A stretch of 64,000 nt of DNA from assembly GCA_031291305.1 (NCBI GenBank), contig JARLJH010000039.1, forward strand, positions 1-64,000, in the 5' to 3' direction. The DNA is from Rhodoferax sp. GTDB lineage: Bacteria; Pseudomonadota; Gammaproteobacteria; Burkholderiales; Burkholderiaceae_C. A program made the position numbers and the translations under genes. Position 1 is the first letter of the stretch; each line of letters opens with the position of its first letter. Positions 18,020 through 26,695 of this stretch are shown here, one piece after another. The notes beneath the pieces are model-generated. The model was not told the origin of the DNA, searched no databases, and saw nothing but the letters and a program-made list of their open reading frames with translations.

Positions 18020-18631
18020 TTACTTGCGCATTACTTTTTCTGATGGAGTTAGTGCCTCTATGTAGGCCGGGCGTGAAAAAATACGCTCTGCGTACTTCAG
18101 CAAGGGTGCCGCATTTTTGCTGAGTTCAATGCCATAGTAATCCAGCCGCCACAGCAATGGGGCAATCGCAACGTCCAGCATCGAGAAGCCATCCCCTAGC
18201 ATGAATTTGTTTTTCAGGAACACGGGAGCAAGTTGGGTCAAACGGTCACGAATGTGAGCGCGAGCTTTTTCCAACCCCTTCTCATTGGCTTTTGCCGTAC
18301 GGGATTCCAGCGTTGACACGTGCGTAAAAAGTTCTTTTTCGAAATTCAGCAGGAAGAGCCGTACACGTGCTCTGTCAACCGGGTCCCCAGGCATCAATTG
18401 CGGGTGCGGGAAACGCTCGTCAATGTATTCATTGATGATGTTGGACTCGTACAAAATCAAATCACGCTCGACCAATATCGGCACTTGGCCATAGGGATTC
18501 ATGACACTGATGTCTTCGGGTTTGTTGTACAAATCAACATCTCGAATTTCAAAGTCCATGCCCTTTTCAAACAGGACAAAACGACAGCGATGCGAATAAG
18601 GGCACGTTGTGCCAGAGTAAAGCACCATCAT
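18020..18631 (-). CDS. sspA: Stringent starvation protein A (GST fold)
   Basis: SspA is a glutathione S-transferase-like protein that binds RNA polymerase during starvation and stress. The 203-residue product starts MMVLYSGTTCPYSHRC, with the thioredoxin-fold segments GQVPILVERDLILYESN and INEYIDERFPHP. The C-terminal all-helical domain contains FLLNFEKELF and FSMLDVAIAPLLWRL. The start at 18631 is supported by AGGAG eight bases upstream. The frame could extend 17 codons further, but that part overlaps an intrinsic terminator. The Shine-Dalgarno directly follows the U-tract of that terminator, so expression depends on read-through from petABC or on an unrecognised promoter. Confidence 0.95.
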   Translation of the reverse strand: MMVLYSGTTCPYSHRCRFVLFEKGMDFEIRDVDLYNKPEDISVMNPYGQVPILVERDLILYESNIINEYIDERFPHPQLMPGDPVDRARVRLFLLNFEKELFTHVSTLESRTAKANEKGLEKARAHIRDRLTQLAPVFLKNKFMLGDGFSMLDVAIAPLLWRLDYYGIELSKNAAPLLKYAERIFSRPAYIEALTPSEKVMRK

Positions 18632-18643
18632 GGTGGAGGCTCC

Positions 18644-18685
18644 TAAAAAAATAAAAGAGCGGGGTGCAAAAAGCATCCCCACTCT
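18644..18685 (-). terminator. Intrinsic terminator between petC and sspA
   Basis: On the minus strand AGAGTGGGGATGC and GCACCCCGCTCT form a stem with one G-U pair and one bulged A around a TTTTT loop. A 12-base tract TTTTATTTTTTT follows immediately. The tract runs straight into the AGGAG of sspA. It should reduce transcription from petABC into sspAB. Confidence 0.85.
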
Positions 18686-18731
18686 GAGTGATCGGAGCCG
18701 CGTGGTAACGCGACCCAGAACATGCGGCAGC

Positions 18732-19502
18732 TTACTTGATGTCTTTCCAGAAAGCCTTATTCAAACGCCAAGTGACAAAAGTAAAACCGGCCAGAAAAAT
18801 CAGTACCCAGATACCGAGGTTGCGACGTGTCGTCTGAACAGGCTCACCCATCCACTGCAGGTAGTTCACCAGATCACCGACCGTCTGATCATATTGCTCA
18901 GTGGTCATTGTTCCAGGAGTCAACTGCTCAAAGCCCTTGAAGACATGAACCTTCTGGCCACCGACTTCTTCCTCTTCATAGACTGCCTTACGACTTCCTT
19001 GCAACTCCCAGAAAACATGGGGCATTCCAACATTCGGAAACACGATATTGTTCCATCCAGTCGGACTGGCGCTGTCGCGATAAAACCCACGCAAGTAGGT
19101 GTAAAGGTAATCTGCACCGGTGCCATTTGCACCCGCACGTGAACGTGCGATCACACTCAGATCAGGTGGATTGTTGCCAAACCACGCTTTACCTTCACTG
19201 GCAGAAATAGCAGATGTCATGGTGTCCCCCACCTTGGCATCAGTCTTTACCAGCTCATTTTTGATCTGATCCAGGGTAAATCCGATGTCTCGCAACCTGT
19301 TGTAGCGCATGTAGGCTGCACCATGGCAGTTCAAGCAGTAGGTAGTGAACGTCCTTGCTCCGTTTTGCAACGAAGTTTGGTCAGTGATGTGGCCGGGAGC
19401 CTTGTCCCAAGCCGGACCACCGGTATTGGCAAAAGCCGACAACGAAAGGCCTGCAGCAACCGACAAACCCAGGATGACTTTTTTGATGAAAACTGTTTTC
19501 AT
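18732..19502 (-). CDS. petC: Cytochrome c1 of the bc1 complex
   Basis: PetC carries electrons from the Rieske protein to soluble cytochrome c. The 256-residue protein has a cleavable signal peptide (residues about 1-25, ending SAFA). One heme c site CLNCH lies near residue 56, the axial Met is in NVGMPHVFWEL, and a C-terminal membrane anchor contains LGIWVLIFLAGFTFVTW. These are the standard parts of proteobacterial cytochrome c1. It is third in petA-petB-petC (17-base gap from petB) and is followed by a strong terminator before sspA. Confidence 0.97.
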   Translation of the reverse strand: MKTVFIKKVILGLSVAAGLSLSAFANTGGPAWDKAPGHITDQTSLQNGARTFTTYCLNCHGAAYMRYNRLRDIGFTLDQIKNELVKTDAKVGDTMTSAISASEGKAWFGNNPPDLSVIARSRAGANGTGADYLYTYLRGFYRDSASPTGWNNIVFPNVGMPHVFWELQGSRKAVYEEEEVGGQKVHVFKGFEQLTPGTMTTEQYDQTVGDLVNYLQWMGEPVQTTRRNLGIWVLIFLAGFTFVTWRLNKAFWKDIK

Positions 19503-19519
19503 TGTGAGGATTCTCCGGG

Positions 19520-20920
19520 TCAGTGAGGCTTGTAAACAACGCGACTCGGCACAGGCTTAAAGGTCCCCATTCGGCTCCACCAAGGCATTAGCAAAAAGAA
19601 ACCGAAATAGAACAACGTACCAACTTGTGAGACGCGACCACCCACCACGGAAGGAGGCAATATACCCAAATAACCAAGCACCAAGAAATCAACCACAAAC
19701 ACGGCATACAGATACTTGTGCCAAGTAGGGCGATAGCGGATGGATTTGGCTTCACTGTTATCCAGCCAAGGCAAGAAGAACAGGATGACAACACCGCCAC
19801 CCATGGCCACCACACCCCAGAACTTGGGTTCAAGCGTGTACATCAACACCGCGATCACCACTGCACCACCTGCAATCACAGCTTTGAACAAGGCGGGCAT
19901 TTTGATTTTGGTCACCGCAAATGCAGCACCAACGGCTACGGTCGCCATCAACACATACATCAATTCAGTCGTGACTGCACGCAACATCGAATAGAACGGC
20001 GTGAAGTACCAAACTGGCGCAATATGTAGCGGCGTCACGTACTGGTTAGCAGGAATGAAGTTGTTGTACTCCAAGAAGTAGCCACCCATTTCAGGTGCAA
20101 AGAAAATGATCGCAGAAAAAACGAACAAAAAGACACTGACACCAAAGATGTCATGTACAGAGTAGTAGGGATGAAAGGGAATCCCATCCAACGGAATACC
20201 ATTGGCATCCTTGTTGGCTTTGATTTCCACGCCATCGGGGTTGTTGGACCCCACTTCATGCAGCGCAATGATGTGCGCAACCACCAACCCCAGCAGCACC
20301 AACGGCACAGCAATCACATGGAAACTGAAGAAGCGATTCAACGTCGCGTCACCCACCACATAATCGCCGCGAATCAGCAAAGCCAAATCAGGGCCAATGA
20401 AAGGAATCGCTGAGAACAGATTCACGATCACCTGCGCACCCCAGTAGCTCATTTGACCCCACGGTAACAGGTAGCCCATGAAAGCCTCTGCCATCAGAGC
20501 CAAGAAAATGCCACAGCCAAACAGCCAGATCAACTCGCGCGGCTTGCGATAGCTACCATACATCAGACCACGGAACATATGCAGGTAAACCATCACAAAG
20601 AAGGCCGAGGCGCCTGTGGAGTGCATATAGCGAATCAACCATCCCCAAGGCACATCACGCATGATGTACTCCACAGAGGCAAACGCCATCGCTGCATCAG
20701 GCTTGTAGTGCATCACCAGAAAGATGCCGGTGACAATCTGGATCACAAAAACCAAAAGGGAAAGCGAACCGAATATGTACCAGATATTGAAGTTCTTCGG
20801 CGCATAGTATTCACTCATGTGCTCTTTGAAGAGCTTGGACAAGGGAAACCGGTTGTCAACCCAGTTCAATGCCTTGGCCGCCATGGGCGCGTTCGGAGAG
20901 ATTTCGTGAAATTCTGCCAT
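19520..20920 (-). CDS. petB: Cytochrome b of the bc1 complex
   Basis: PetB is the membrane subunit that oxidises and reduces quinol at the Qo and Qi sites. The 466-residue protein has eight or nine hydrophobic helices. Heme ligand His pairs lie in helix B ([21 protein letters not shown] in outline) and helix D ([18 protein letters not shown]). The Qo-site motif of the PEWY type is not obvious by eye, so I do not claim it. The stretch [13 protein letters not shown] is typical of cytochrome b. It is the middle gene of petABC, 11 bases after petA. Confidence 0.97.
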   Translation of the reverse strand: MAEFHEISPNAPMAAKALNWVDNRFPLSKLFKEHMSEYYAPKNFNIWYIFGSLSLLVFVIQIVTGIFLVMHYKPDAAMAFASVEYIMRDVPWGWLIRYMHSTGASAFFVMVYLHMFRGLMYGSYRKPRELIWLFGCGIFLALMAEAFMGYLLPWGQMSYWGAQVIVNLFSAIPFIGPDLALLIRGDYVVGDATLNRFFSFHVIAVPLVLLGLVVAHIIALHEVGSNNPDGVEIKANKDANGIPLDGIPFHPYYSVHDIFGVSVFLFVFSAIIFFAPEMGGYFLEYNNFIPANQYVTPLHIAPVWYFTPFYSMLRAVTTELMYVLMATVAVGAAFAVTKIKMPALFKAVIAGGAVVIAVLMYTLEPKFWGVVAMGGGVVILFFLPWLDNSEAKSIRYRPTWHKYLYAVFVVDFLVLGYLGILPPSVVGGRVSQVGTLFYFGFFLLMPWWSRMGTFKPVPSRVVYKPH

Positions 20921-20931
20921 GTCAATAATCC

Positions 20932-21540
20932 TCAGGCTTTCTTGTCTTCACCGATCAGCAACTTGGTGTCTGACAGGTACATGTGCGGCGGAATTTCCAG
21001 ATTGGTAGGCGCGGGCTTATTCTTGAAAACGCGCGCCGACAAATCAAAGGTCGAACCATGGCAAGGGCACAGGAAACCACCACGCCAATCATCCGGCAGA
21101 GAGGGCTGCGGACCAGCCGTGAATTTATCGCTGGGCGAACAGCCCAGATGCGTACAAATGCCAATGGCCACCAAGTATTCTGGTTTGATAGAGCGCGTTT
21201 CGTTTTGCGCATACTCTGGCTGCTGGCTGCTCACCTTGGACTGAGGATCCACCAATTCCGGATCGTTTTTGGACAACTCCGCCAGCATCTCGGGGGTGCG
21301 ACGCACAATCCATACCGGTTTGCCACGCCATGCGACCGTCATTTTTTCACCCGGCTTGAGGCCAGAGATGTCAGCCTCAACGGCGGCACCAGCGGCTTTG
21401 GCTCGCTCGGAAGGCGAAAAGGAGCTGACAAACGGCACCACCAATGCGGCTGTACCCAACGCACCGACAGCGCTCGACGCAATCAGCCACGTTCGCTTTT
21501 CGGCGTCAACCAAACCGTTTTTGACAACAGATTCACTCAT
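20932..21540 (-). CDS. petA: Ubiquinol-cytochrome c reductase Rieske iron-sulfur subunit
   Basis: The 202-residue Rieske protein has an N-terminal basic region and one membrane helix ([21 protein letters not shown]), which commonly serves as a Tat signal-anchor. The C-terminal [2Fe-2S] domain has both cluster-binding boxes, CTHLGCSP and CPCHGSTFD. The start at 21540 has GAGG six bases upstream; in-frame starts further upstream are unconserved. It is the first gene of petABC, with a likely promoter 45-70 bases upstream. The tatABC export genes are also in this window. Confidence 0.96.
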   Translation of the reverse strand: MSESVVKNGLVDAEKRTWLIASSAVGALGTAALVVPFVSSFSPSERAKAAGAAVEADISGLKPGEKMTVAWRGKPVWIVRRTPEMLAELSKNDPELVDPQSKVSSQQPEYAQNETRSIKPEYLVAIGICTHLGCSPSDKFTAGPQPSLPDDWRGGFLCPCHGSTFDLSARVFKNKPAPTNLEIPPHMYLSDTKLLIGEDKKA

Positions 21541-21582
21541 GGGCATCCTCAAAGATAAAAACCACAACAGATCAAAGGTTGG

Positions 21583-21611
21583 ATTGTAGCCGAGCCCTTT
21601 TTACCCAAGAA
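21583..21611 (-). promoter_or_regulatory. Probable sigma-70 promoter of petABC
   Basis: On the minus strand TTCTTG (21611-21606) and TACAAT (21588-21583) are separated by 17 bases, with GGC before the -10 hexamer. The -10 is close to consensus and the -35 is weak. It lies about 45 bases upstream of the petA start in the only sizeable gap before the operon. Confidence 0.45.
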
Positions 21612-21633
21612 CATTCTGATAAACACTGTGACA

Positions 21634-22704
21634 TCAGCCACGCTGACTGGCTAGCATCCGCGCCACGCGCACCGCCTCAACCAAACTGGATGCGTCAGCA
21701 CGCCCTGTTCCAGCCAGATCAAAGGCCGTACCATGGTCGGGGCTGGTACGCACCAACGGCAAGCCCAGGGTTACGTTTACCCCTTTGTCCACACCCAGAT
21801 ACTTGACGGGAATCAGGCCCTGATCGTGGTACATGGCCAGCACCACGTCAAATTCGCCGGAACGGTCTGGCGTTGAGCGCCCACGCATGAATATCGTGTC
21901 GGGTGCTTGCGGCTCGCTAGCATGGACCCCCAGCAGGCGGGCGGCGGCAATAGCTGGGGCAATGATGTCCTGCTCTTCCAAGCCAAACAGCCCGCCCTCG
22001 CCCGCGTGCGGGTTGAGTGCAGCCACACCAATACGCGGTGCCCGGCCCAACAGCGCGCTGAGCGAACGATGGGTGATCAGCAAGCTTTGCAACACATTGT
22101 CAAAAGTCACCGCCGCCAGCGCCTCGCGAAGCGACATATGAATGCTGACCAGCACCACCCGTAACTCATCGTTAGCCAGCATCATGCGCACCGGGCATTG
22201 GTCCACCTTCAAGCCCTGATGCGCTGCAGCCAAAGACTGCAACAACTCGGTGTGCCCCGGAAAAGCCGCATAAGGCGCGCCCGCCAGGGACAACGCGGCC
22301 TTGTTCAACGGTGCCGTGACCAGGGCTGCCACCTCGCCGCGCAAGGCTGCATTGGCTGCCCACACCACGCAGTCCCCCGCCATCCGGCCAGCCTGGGCGC
22401 TCAGTTGCCCAAACGGCGCAGGAGGCAGAGGCACAGCTGGTGCATCCACCTGCAACACCGGGAGACAACGCGGTGGGCAGTTCAACGCTTCACGCGCATC
22501 AGATAGCACCAGCACCGGCATGACCACACCGTCATCAGCGACAACACCGGCCGCACGCCGCAGGGTGGCCACATCACCGACGACAAAACAGCCGCGCGTT
22601 TCGAGTGGTGCTTCGCGAAACGCCTTCACGATGATTTCCGGGCCGATACCGGCTGGATCACCCTGGGTGATGGCGATAGGAGGTTTTTGGGCAAGTTCAA
22701 GCAT
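21634..22704 (-). CDS. pdxA: 4-hydroxythreonine-4-phosphate dehydrogenase PdxA
   Basis: PdxA oxidises 4-phosphohydroxy-threonine in pyridoxal 5'-phosphate synthesis. The 356-residue product starts MLELAQKPPIAITQGDPAGIGPEI, with the family GDPAGIGPE box. Metal-binding His residues are recognisable in FPGHTELL and YHDQGLIPVKYLG, and AALNPHAGEGG is a further conserved segment. I chose the ATG at 22704; the longer open frame is out-of-frame nif3 sequence. It lies 7 bases after the Nif3-family gene, so the two are co-transcribed. It ends about 90 bases before petA in the same direction. Confidence 0.95.
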   Translation of the reverse strand: MLELAQKPPIAITQGDPAGIGPEIIVKAFREAPLETRGCFVVGDVATLRRAAGVVADDGVVMPVLVLSDAREALNCPPRCLPVLQVDAPAVPLPPAPFGQLSAQAGRMAGDCVVWAANAALRGEVAALVTAPLNKAALSLAGAPYAAFPGHTELLQSLAAAHQGLKVDQCPVRMMLANDELRVVLVSIHMSLREALAAVTFDNVLQSLLITHRSLSALLGRAPRIGVAALNPHAGEGGLFGLEEQDIIAPAIAAARLLGVHASEPQAPDTIFMRGRSTPDRSGEFDVVLAMYHDQGLIPVKYLGVDKGVNVTLGLPLVRTSPDHGTAFDLAGTGRADASSLVEAVRVARMLASQRG

Positions 22705-22711
22705 GATGTGT

Positions 22712-23470
22712 TTAAGCCGGGTTATCAATGTCGATAAAAACGTGCTCCAGGCCGAACTGACTGGCAACATGGGCTGCCACCGCTGGCGCTCCGTAACGTT
22801 CGGTGGCGTGGTGGCCGCACGCCAGATAGGCGACACCGCACTCGCGGGCCAGATGCGCTTGCGGCTCGGACAACTCACCAGTGATGAAAGCGTCGGCACC
22901 TGCGGCAATGGCTGCCTCAAAATAGCTTTGTGCACCACCCGTACACCAAGCTATATTTTTTATAACTACTTGCGCTTTATTGACAAGGGCTACAGGCCGA
23001 TTTAACACATAAGAAACATGATCCGCCAGATCCTGGGCAGAGGCAAAAGTCTGCCCATCAGCACGCTCACCCAGCCAACCCAGGTCCTGCTCGCCGAAGC
23101 GCGACATCCCCACCAACCCCAACTGACGGCCTAGCTGGGCGTTGTTGCCCAGCTCGGGATGCGCATCCAGTGGCAGGTGATACGCCAGCAAATTGATGTC
23201 ATGCGCCAGCAACAATGCCAGGCGCTGCTTCATCCAGCCCGTGACGCAGCCACTCTGTCCGCGCCAGAACAAGCCATGGTGCACAAAGATCGTGTCGGCC
23301 TTTGCTGCAATGGCAGCCTCAATCAGAGCTCGGCTGGCGGTCACGCCAGAGACGATTTTGCGAACCTGCGCACAGCCTTCCACTTGTAGCCCGTTGGGAC
23401 CGTAGTCACGAAACCGTTCGGGCTGCAGCAAGGCATCCAACGTGCTCAAAAGTTCGGTGCGGTGAATCAT
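22712..23470 (-). CDS. Nif3/DUF34-family dinuclear metal-binding protein
   Basis: A 252-residue member of the Nif3/YbgI family, a conserved hexameric metal-binding fold of debated function, often annotated as a GTP cyclohydrolase I type 2 homologue. Recognisable segments are RFRDYGPNGLQVEG at the N-terminus, DTIFVHHGLFW, HLPLDAHPELGNN, AWCTGGAQSYFEAAIAAGADA, ITGELSEPQ and the closing GHHATERYGA. The metal ligands (HH, D, H, E) appear intact. The start at 23470 is family-like but lacks a strong ribosome-binding site. Residues from about PVALVNKAQVVIKNIAW are encoded by a copy of the dispersed repeat (22950-23003), in frame and without damage to conserved motifs. Confidence 0.92.
   Translation of the reverse strand: MIHRTELLSTLDALLQPERFRDYGPNGLQVEGCAQVRKIVSGVTASRALIEAAIAAKADTIFVHHGLFWRGQSGCVTGWMKQRLALLLAHDINLLAYHLPLDAHPELGNNAQLGRQLGLVGMSRFGEQDLGWLGERADGQTFASAQDLADHVSYVLNRPVALVNKAQVVIKNIAWCTGGAQSYFEAAIAAGADAFITGELSEPQAHLARECGVAYLACGHHATERYGAPAVAAHVASQFGLEHVFIDIDNPA
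22950..23003 (+). repeat. Dispersed hairpin repeat, copy 2, inside nif3
   Basis: The plus-strand sequence GCTAT..., TAACTACTTGCGC, TTTATTGACAAGGGCTAC and AGGCCGATTT matches the full-length form of the repeat family. It lies wholly inside the Nif3-family coding region and is translated from its opposite strand. The hairpin is weak in this copy. Confidence 0.75.
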
Positions 23471-23521
23471 GAAAACCCGGATAAAAAACGTTCCAACGAT
23501 GATACGCGCAGCCACCAAGCG

Positions 23522-23893
23522 CTATGACAGCTTGGCTGGCGGCACGTCATCAGCTACTTCCGCATCACAGTCGCAACCTGCGCCCGCCGCCACCCAGCGC
23601 CCGGCCATCGCACCCAGTGCACGAGCCAACAGCGGCGTTGCGGGTTGCAGCAGCCGTGGAAGACGCTCACCCAACACGTCACGCGGCACGGTCATCGCAC
23701 CGCAACGGTACAACCCGGCCTCCGCCTGCCAAAGCAAGGCCTGGCAACGCCCATGCCGGTAGCCCGACAGCAACACACCCAGCGGGCACGGCTCCAGAAG
23801 GCAGCACACCCCACAGCCATTGCAGGGCTCACCCAGCGCCGGTTTGGCGGGCGCATGAGCAACAATAAGTATCTGTTCTGGTGGCTTGGACAT
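23522..23893 (-). CDS. CxxCxxCC (YkgJ-like) cysteine-cluster protein
   Basis: A 123-residue protein of the YkgJ/PF03692 type, defined by a Cys cluster proposed to bind zinc or iron. The motif is CNGCGVCCLLEPCPLG at about residues 24-39, with further Cys at CQALL, YRCGA and the C-terminal GCDCD. I see no signal peptide, no membrane helix and no known enzyme motif. It is 50 bases upstream of the Nif3-family gene in the same direction and divergent from the HtrA-type protease gene. Its function is unknown. Confidence 0.75.
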   Translation of the reverse strand: MSKPPEQILIVAHAPAKPALGEPCNGCGVCCLLEPCPLGVLLSGYRHGRCQALLWQAEAGLYRCGAMTVPRDVLGERLPRLLQPATPLLARALGAMAGRWVAAGAGCDCDAEVADDVPPAKLS

Positions 23894-23958
23894 TGAAATC
23901 AGACTGTAAACCTACAATTTGAGTCCATCACCCAACCAGGCTCATCCCTGAAAAGCCC

Positions 23959-25098
23959 ATGAAACGTCTTTGGTTGTTGTTTTCTCAAGCGGTCACCGTC
24001 TTTTTGGCAGCCTACTTTGTGGTGGGCACACTCAAACCTGGATGGCTGCCACAGCGTAGCACCAGCGCTTCCGTGGCCGTGCTTGAAGCGCCCGCCCCAG
24101 CGGCCACCGCCATACCACCGGGCAGTTTCAGGCTGGCGGCGCAAAAATCATCGTCCGCAGTGGTCAGCATCAACATCAGCAAGAACGCCCGGCCCAGCCC
24201 GCACAGCAATGATCCCTGGTTCAAATTCTTTTTTGGTGATCAGCAGGACCAGGCCCAAATGGGGTTAGGTAGTGGCGTGATCGTCAGCGCGGACGGCTAC
24301 ATCCTGACCAACAACCACGTGGTGGAAGGCGCTGACGAGATTGAAGTTGTCCTCAATGACAGTCGACATGCCCGCGCCAAGGTGATTGGCACCGACCCCG
24401 ACTCGGATCTGGCGGTTCTGAAAATCGGCCTGGACCATCTGCCAGTGATTGTTCTGGGCAACTCTAATGCGCTGGCGGTTGGAGACCAAGTGCTGGCTAT
24501 CGGCAACCCGTTTGGCGTCGGGCAGACTGTCACCAGCGGCATCGTCAGCGCGCTGGGCCGCAATCAGCTGGGCATCAACACCTTTGAGAACTTCATCCAG
24601 ACTGACGCTGCCATCAACCCCGGCAACTCGGGCGGTGCACTGGTCGATACCAATGGCAACCTGTTGGGTATCAACACCGCTATTTATTCGCGCTCCGGCG
24701 GCAGCATGGGCATTGGCTTTGCCATACCCGTATCCACCGCCAAAATGGTGCTGGAAGGCATTGTGAAAGACGGCAAGGTCACGCGCGGTTGGATTGGCGT
24801 GGAACCCAACGAGCTCACACCTGAGCTGGCGCAGACGTTTGGCGTGCAGGCAGAGCATGGTGTCATCATCACCGGCGTGCTGCAAAACGGGCCCGCGGCA
24901 CAGGGCGGCATGAAACCAGGTGACGTCGTGGTACGCGTCGCCAATCAGGACGTTCACAACGTAGCGGAAATGCTGTCTTTGGTTGCAGCACTGAAACCAG
25001 GCGAAGCCCAGGCCTTTGAAGTGCAGCGGGCAGCGGGCACAACCACCTTGAACATTGCACCGGGCGTGCGCCCGCTACCGCAGCAACGCGTGCAATAA
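23959..25098 (+). CDS. HtrA-family serine protease, DegS/DegQ-like with one PDZ
   Basis: The 379-residue protein has an uncleaved-looking N-terminal membrane segment (LWLLFSQAVTVFLAAYFVVG) and a trypsin-like domain. The catalytic triad is His in LTNNHVVEG, Asp in DPDSDLAVLKI and Ser in NPGNSGGALVD. One C-terminal PDZ domain follows, including GPAAQGGMKPGDVVVRV. A single PDZ and a membrane anchor resemble DegS/AlgW, the sensor proteases that start envelope-stress signalling by cutting anti-sigma factors. No rpoE or rseA is present here, so the role is inferred. It ends only 3 bases from the convergent tatC stop. Confidence 0.92.
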   Translation: MKRLWLLFSQAVTVFLAAYFVVGTLKPGWLPQRSTSASVAVLEAPAPAATAIPPGSFRLAAQKSSSAVVSINISKNARPSPHSNDPWFKFFFGDQQDQAQMGLGSGVIVSADGYILTNNHVVEGADEIEVVLNDSRHARAKVIGTDPDSDLAVLKIGLDHLPVIVLGNSNALAVGDQVLAIGNPFGVGQTVTSGIVSALGRNQLGINTFENFIQTDAAINPGNSGGALVDTNGNLLGINTAIYSRSGGSMGIGFAIPVSTAKMVLEGIVKDGKVTRGWIGVEPNELTPELAQTFGVQAEHGVIITGVLQNGPAAQGGMKPGDVVVRVANQDVHNVAEMLSLVAALKPGEAQAFEVQRAAGTTTLNIAPGVRPLPQQRVQ

Positions 25099-25101
25099 AC
25101 C

Positions 25102-25896
25102 TCAGGTAGAAGAAGTTGAGGTGGCCTTTTCTTCGGGTGCCTGCGTGTGTTTGATAAACAACTGCGCCGCCCAGATGCCAACTTCATAAAGCGCCACCAT
25201 CGAAATCGCCAGCGACAATTGTGATACCACGTCAGGTGGCGTCACGATCGCCGCAATGATAAAAGCCAGCACAATAAAGTAGCCACGAAACTCTTTGAGT
25301 TTGGCAATGCTGAAAATTCCCATACGAGCCAACACCACAATCACCACCGGCACCTCAAATGCCATGCCAAAAGCCAGGAACATCGACAACACAAAGCTCA
25401 GATAAGCCTCAATGTCAGGAGAAGCCGTGATGCTTTTTGGTGCAAAGCTTTGGATGAAGGTAAATACGCGTCCAAATACAAAAAAGTAACAGAACGCCAC
25501 CCCGATAAAAAACAGCACTGTGCTGGATATCACCAGCGGCAACACCAGCCTTTTCTCGTGTGAGTACAGCCCAGGAGCCACAAAAGCCCATATTTGATAC
25601 AACACCACCGGCAGTGCAATCAGAAACGCCGTCATCAACATCACCTGAATCGGCACCATAAAAGGCGAAATGACCGATGTGGCGATCATGGTCGAGCCTT
25701 TGGGCAAATGCGACACCAACGGCGCTGCCAGCAAGTCATACAGTTCACTGGGGCCAGGATACAACGCCAGCCCGACGGCGACCACCATCACTGCTGCCGC
25801 CGCCTTGACCAGCCGGTCGCGCAACTCGACCAGATGCTGCACAAACGGCTGCTCAGTACCGGCCAACTCGTCGTCTTTTTGGGAAGAATCTGTCAT
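25102..25896 (-). CDS. tatC: Sec-independent (Tat) protein translocase subunit TatC
   Basis: TatC is the multi-spanning receptor of the twin-arginine export pathway. The 264-residue product begins [29 protein letters not shown] in outline, with the conserved HLxELRxR box. Six transmembrane helices follow, with FVAPGLYSHEKRLVLPLV and FGMAFEVPVVIVVL among the family segments and an acidic/Pro-rich PPDVVSQ loop before the last helices. The ATG overlaps the tatB stop by one base (TAATG), which fixes the start. A longer open frame upstream is out-of-frame tatB. It is the last gene of a tatA-tatB-tatC unit. Confidence 0.97.
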   Translation of the reverse strand: MTDSSQKDDELAGTEQPFVQHLVELRDRLVKAAAAVMVVAVGLALYPGPSELYDLLAAPLVSHLPKGSTMIATSVISPFMVPIQVMLMTAFLIALPVVLYQIWAFVAPGLYSHEKRLVLPLVISSTVLFFIGVAFCYFFVFGRVFTFIQSFAPKSITASPDIEAYLSFVLSMFLAFGMAFEVPVVIVVLARMGIFSIAKLKEFRGYFIVLAFIIAAIVTPPDVVSQLSLAISMVALYEVGIWAAQLFIKHTQAPEEKATSTSST

Positions 25897-26360
25897 TACT
25901 TGTAGTTCGTCGGCCGATAACGCGCCACCCGGGCTGCGCCGGAGAGCGCCCGGGTACGTACACCCGTGCGGGCTTTGTACCAATTGGGCATGGCGGCCTG
26001 TTTCACACGCCAGTTTTTCTTGGGGTGACGGTATTCTGGGGCGGGTGACGAAGCATAGTCACTCAGTCCGGAAGAGGCACCGTCTGTGGCCTCGGCCCAG
26101 GATTTCTCAAAGTCGGTGGCACTGTCGTGGATCGACTGGCTGACATCCTTGGCGGCACTCTCCACGGTCTCTTTCATCCGCTTGAGCTCGTCGAGTTCCA
26201 TTGAGCGACTGACCTCGGCCTTGACATCACTGACGTAACGCTGAGCCTTGCCCAGCAGGGTGCCGACGGTACGCGCCACGTGCGGCAACTTCTCGGGCCC
26301 AATGACGACCAGCGCTACGGCGCCAATAAGCGCCAACTTGGAAATGCCCAGATCAATCAT
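25896..26360 (-). CDS. tatB: Sec-independent protein translocase subunit TatB
   Basis: TatB pairs with TatC in the substrate-recognition complex. The 154-residue protein starts [30 protein letters not shown] in outline: a short membrane helix, a Gly-Pro hinge (GPEKLP) and an amphipathic helix. A charged helical region follows ([20 protein letters not shown]), then a longer variable tail rich in Ser, Ala and basic residues ([19 protein letters not shown]). The GPEKLP motif separates TatB from TatA. It lies 30 bases after tatA and is coupled to tatC. Confidence 0.95.
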   Translation of the reverse strand: MIDLGISKLALIGAVALVVIGPEKLPHVARTVGTLLGKAQRYVSDVKAEVSRSMELDELKRMKETVESAAKDVSQSIHDSATDFEKSWAEATDGASSGLSDYASSPAPEYRHPKKNWRVKQAAMPNWYKARTGVRTRALSGAARVARYRPTNYK

Positions 26361-26390
26361 GCTAACCTTGCTTCAAGCCCGTCCCGCACA

Positions 26391-26627
26391 TCAGGATTTT
26401 TGCTTGGCTTCCACGTCAATCGTGGTTTTATCGGCTGACGTAGCTGTGCCGGTCACCTGAACAGCCGGTTTCTCATCGTCAGTCATGCCGCCTTCTTTCA
26501 TGCCCTGCTTGAAACCCTTGACCGCGCCACCCAGATCCTCACCAATGTTCTTGAGCTTTTTGGTGCCAAACACCATGACAACGATCAACAAAACGATCAG
26601 CCAATGCCAAATTGAAAATGAACCCAT
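26391..26627 (-). CDS. tatA: Sec-independent protein translocase subunit TatA
   Basis: TatA oligomerises to form the transport pore. The 78-residue protein starts [25 protein letters not shown], with one membrane helix and the [14 protein letters not shown] hinge and amphipathic helix typical of TatA. A short acidic/variable tail ends EAKQKS. AGGAG stands seven bases upstream of its ATG. It lies 68 bases downstream of hinT and begins tatABC, which may be cotranscribed with the his-hinT genes upstream. Confidence 0.96.
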   Translation of the reverse strand: MGSFSIWHWLIVLLIVVMVFGTKKLKNIGEDLGGAVKGFKQGMKEGGMTDDEKPAVQVTGTATSADKTTIDVEAKQKS

Positions 26628-26695
26628 CGTGATTCTCCTAACGAATGCTTAAATTTTAGACGGGCCAGCGCGACGTCTGCGGCGAAAGAGTGGAA

